This document shows, piece after piece, positions 12,237 through 12,581 of a stretch of 12,581 bases of DNA. Positions within the stretch are counted from its first letter, which is position 1. The number at the start of each line of letters is the position of its first letter. Position numbers and translations under genes: made by a program. The notes beneath the pieces were generated by a model. That model saw nothing but the letters and a program-made list of their open reading frames with translations, made no database searches and had not been told where the DNA came from. Origin of the DNA: Thermoflexus sp040289485 (lineage in GTDB: Bacteria; Chloroflexota; Anaerolineae; Thermoflexales; Thermoflexaceae); the NCBI RefSeq assembly GCF_040289485.1, contig NZ_PSLG01000060.1, forward strand, positions 1 to 12,581, read 5' to 3'.

Positions 12237-12581
12237 ATGGCCCTCGAACCGATCGCCCCAGCCGTGACCGCTCAGGAGGAGCGGCAGACCCAGAACCGGC
12301 TCTCGATGGTAGTGTTCAGCGGCGACATGGATCGCCTGATGGCCGCCTTCATCATCGCTACCGGCGCGGCCGCCTCGGGGATGGACGTCACCATGTTCTT
12401 CACTTTCTGGGGCCTGCAGGCCATCAAAAAGAAGACCGCCACCGGCCGCAGCCTCTTCGGCCGCATGCTGGGCCTCTTCCTCAAAGACATCCACGGCGTC
12501 GGCCCCAGCAAGATGAACTTCGGCGGCCGAGGCGGATCTGGAGGAACTGGCGGAGATCGCCTTCGGGTCGTGCACGCTGTG
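12237..12581 (+). CDS. DsrE/DrsH-like family protein, frame apparently broken, partial
   Basis: The ATG at 12237, with GGGAGGA six bases upstream, opens a protein of the DsrE/DsrF/DrsH-like superfamily, small proteins linked to sulfur transfer. Recognisable are LSMVVFSGDMDRLMAAFIIA (22-41), TGAAASGMDVTMFFTFWGLQ (42-61) and GVGPSKMNFGG (87-97), which match this family closely. After residue 97 the frame turns into a low-complexity GRGGSGGTGG run. The +1 frame from about 12526 instead reads AEADLEELAEIA, like the family's next helix (.LEEL...A). About 15 residues that normally lie between also appear to be missing. Either the gene carries a deletion plus frameshift, or the last 55 bases are a sequencing or assembly error at a contig end. 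No conserved Cys is seen in the readable frame. It is probably in an operon with the upstream arsR gene. Confidence 0.8.
   Translation, partial: MALEPIAPAVTAQEERQTQNRLSMVVFSGDMDRLMAAFIIATGAAASGMDVTMFFTFWGLQAIKKKTATGRSLFGRMLGLFLKDIHGVGPSKMNFGGRGGSGGTGGDRLRVVHAV

Overview
This is a high-GC bacterial stretch of mostly ordinary metabolic genes, tightly packed and mostly carrying clear purine-rich ribosome binding sites. The bifunctional phosphoglucose/phosphomannose isomerase, the BMP-type lipoprotein, the FHA plus winged-helix regulator and the DsrE/DrsH-like protein next to an ArsR repressor together suggest a Chloroflexota bacterium, possibly thermophilic. This placement is inferred from gene content and base composition, not measured. 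No rRNA, tRNA, CRISPR array, insertion sequence or phage gene was seen.

Layout. (1) 144-3485, minus strand: a glycerophosphodiester phosphodiesterase, the phosphoglucose/phosphomannose isomerase and dihydrolipoamide dehydrogenase form a probable operon, read right to left with gaps of about 40 bases. (2) 3600-5159, plus strand: a 70-residue two-helix membrane protein lies 12 bases upstream of a family GH1 beta-glycosidase. (3) 5219-6325, minus strand: a secreted or membrane-anchored clan GH-A glycosidase is convergent with GH1. Just upstream of it, 6353 to about 6508 holds a decayed tail of a sensor histidine kinase. (4) 6642-7705, plus strand: an FHA plus winged-helix transcription factor overlaps a YraN-family protein by 4 bases. 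(5) 7727-8317, minus strand: the RNA 2',3'-cyclic phosphodiesterase ThpR. (6) 8417-10392, minus strand: phosphoglycerate kinase and an unrecognised concanavalin-A-like (GH16-like) protein form a two-gene unit with a candidate promoter and a strong terminator. (7) 10574-11608, minus strand: a solitary BMP/PnrA-type substrate-binding lipoprotein with its own TATAAT promoter and perfect-stem terminator. (8) 11890-12581, plus strand: an ArsR-family repressor behind a perfect 14-bp inverted repeat, then a DsrE/DrsH-like protein whose reading frame appears broken about 55 bases before the window end.

How the genes fit together. Sugar release (two glycosidases), hexose phosphate interconversion, lower glycolysis (pgk) and pyruvate/2-oxoacid oxidation (lpdA) suggest a heterotrophic carbohydrate economy, but the genes are in separate transcription units. 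I found no convincing new multi-gene system. The most informative items are the histidine-kinase remnant between a glycosidase and an FHA/winged-helix regulator, the unassigned lectin-fold protein linked to pgk, the arsR control region with nested repeats and a CRP-like site, and the broken dsrE frame.
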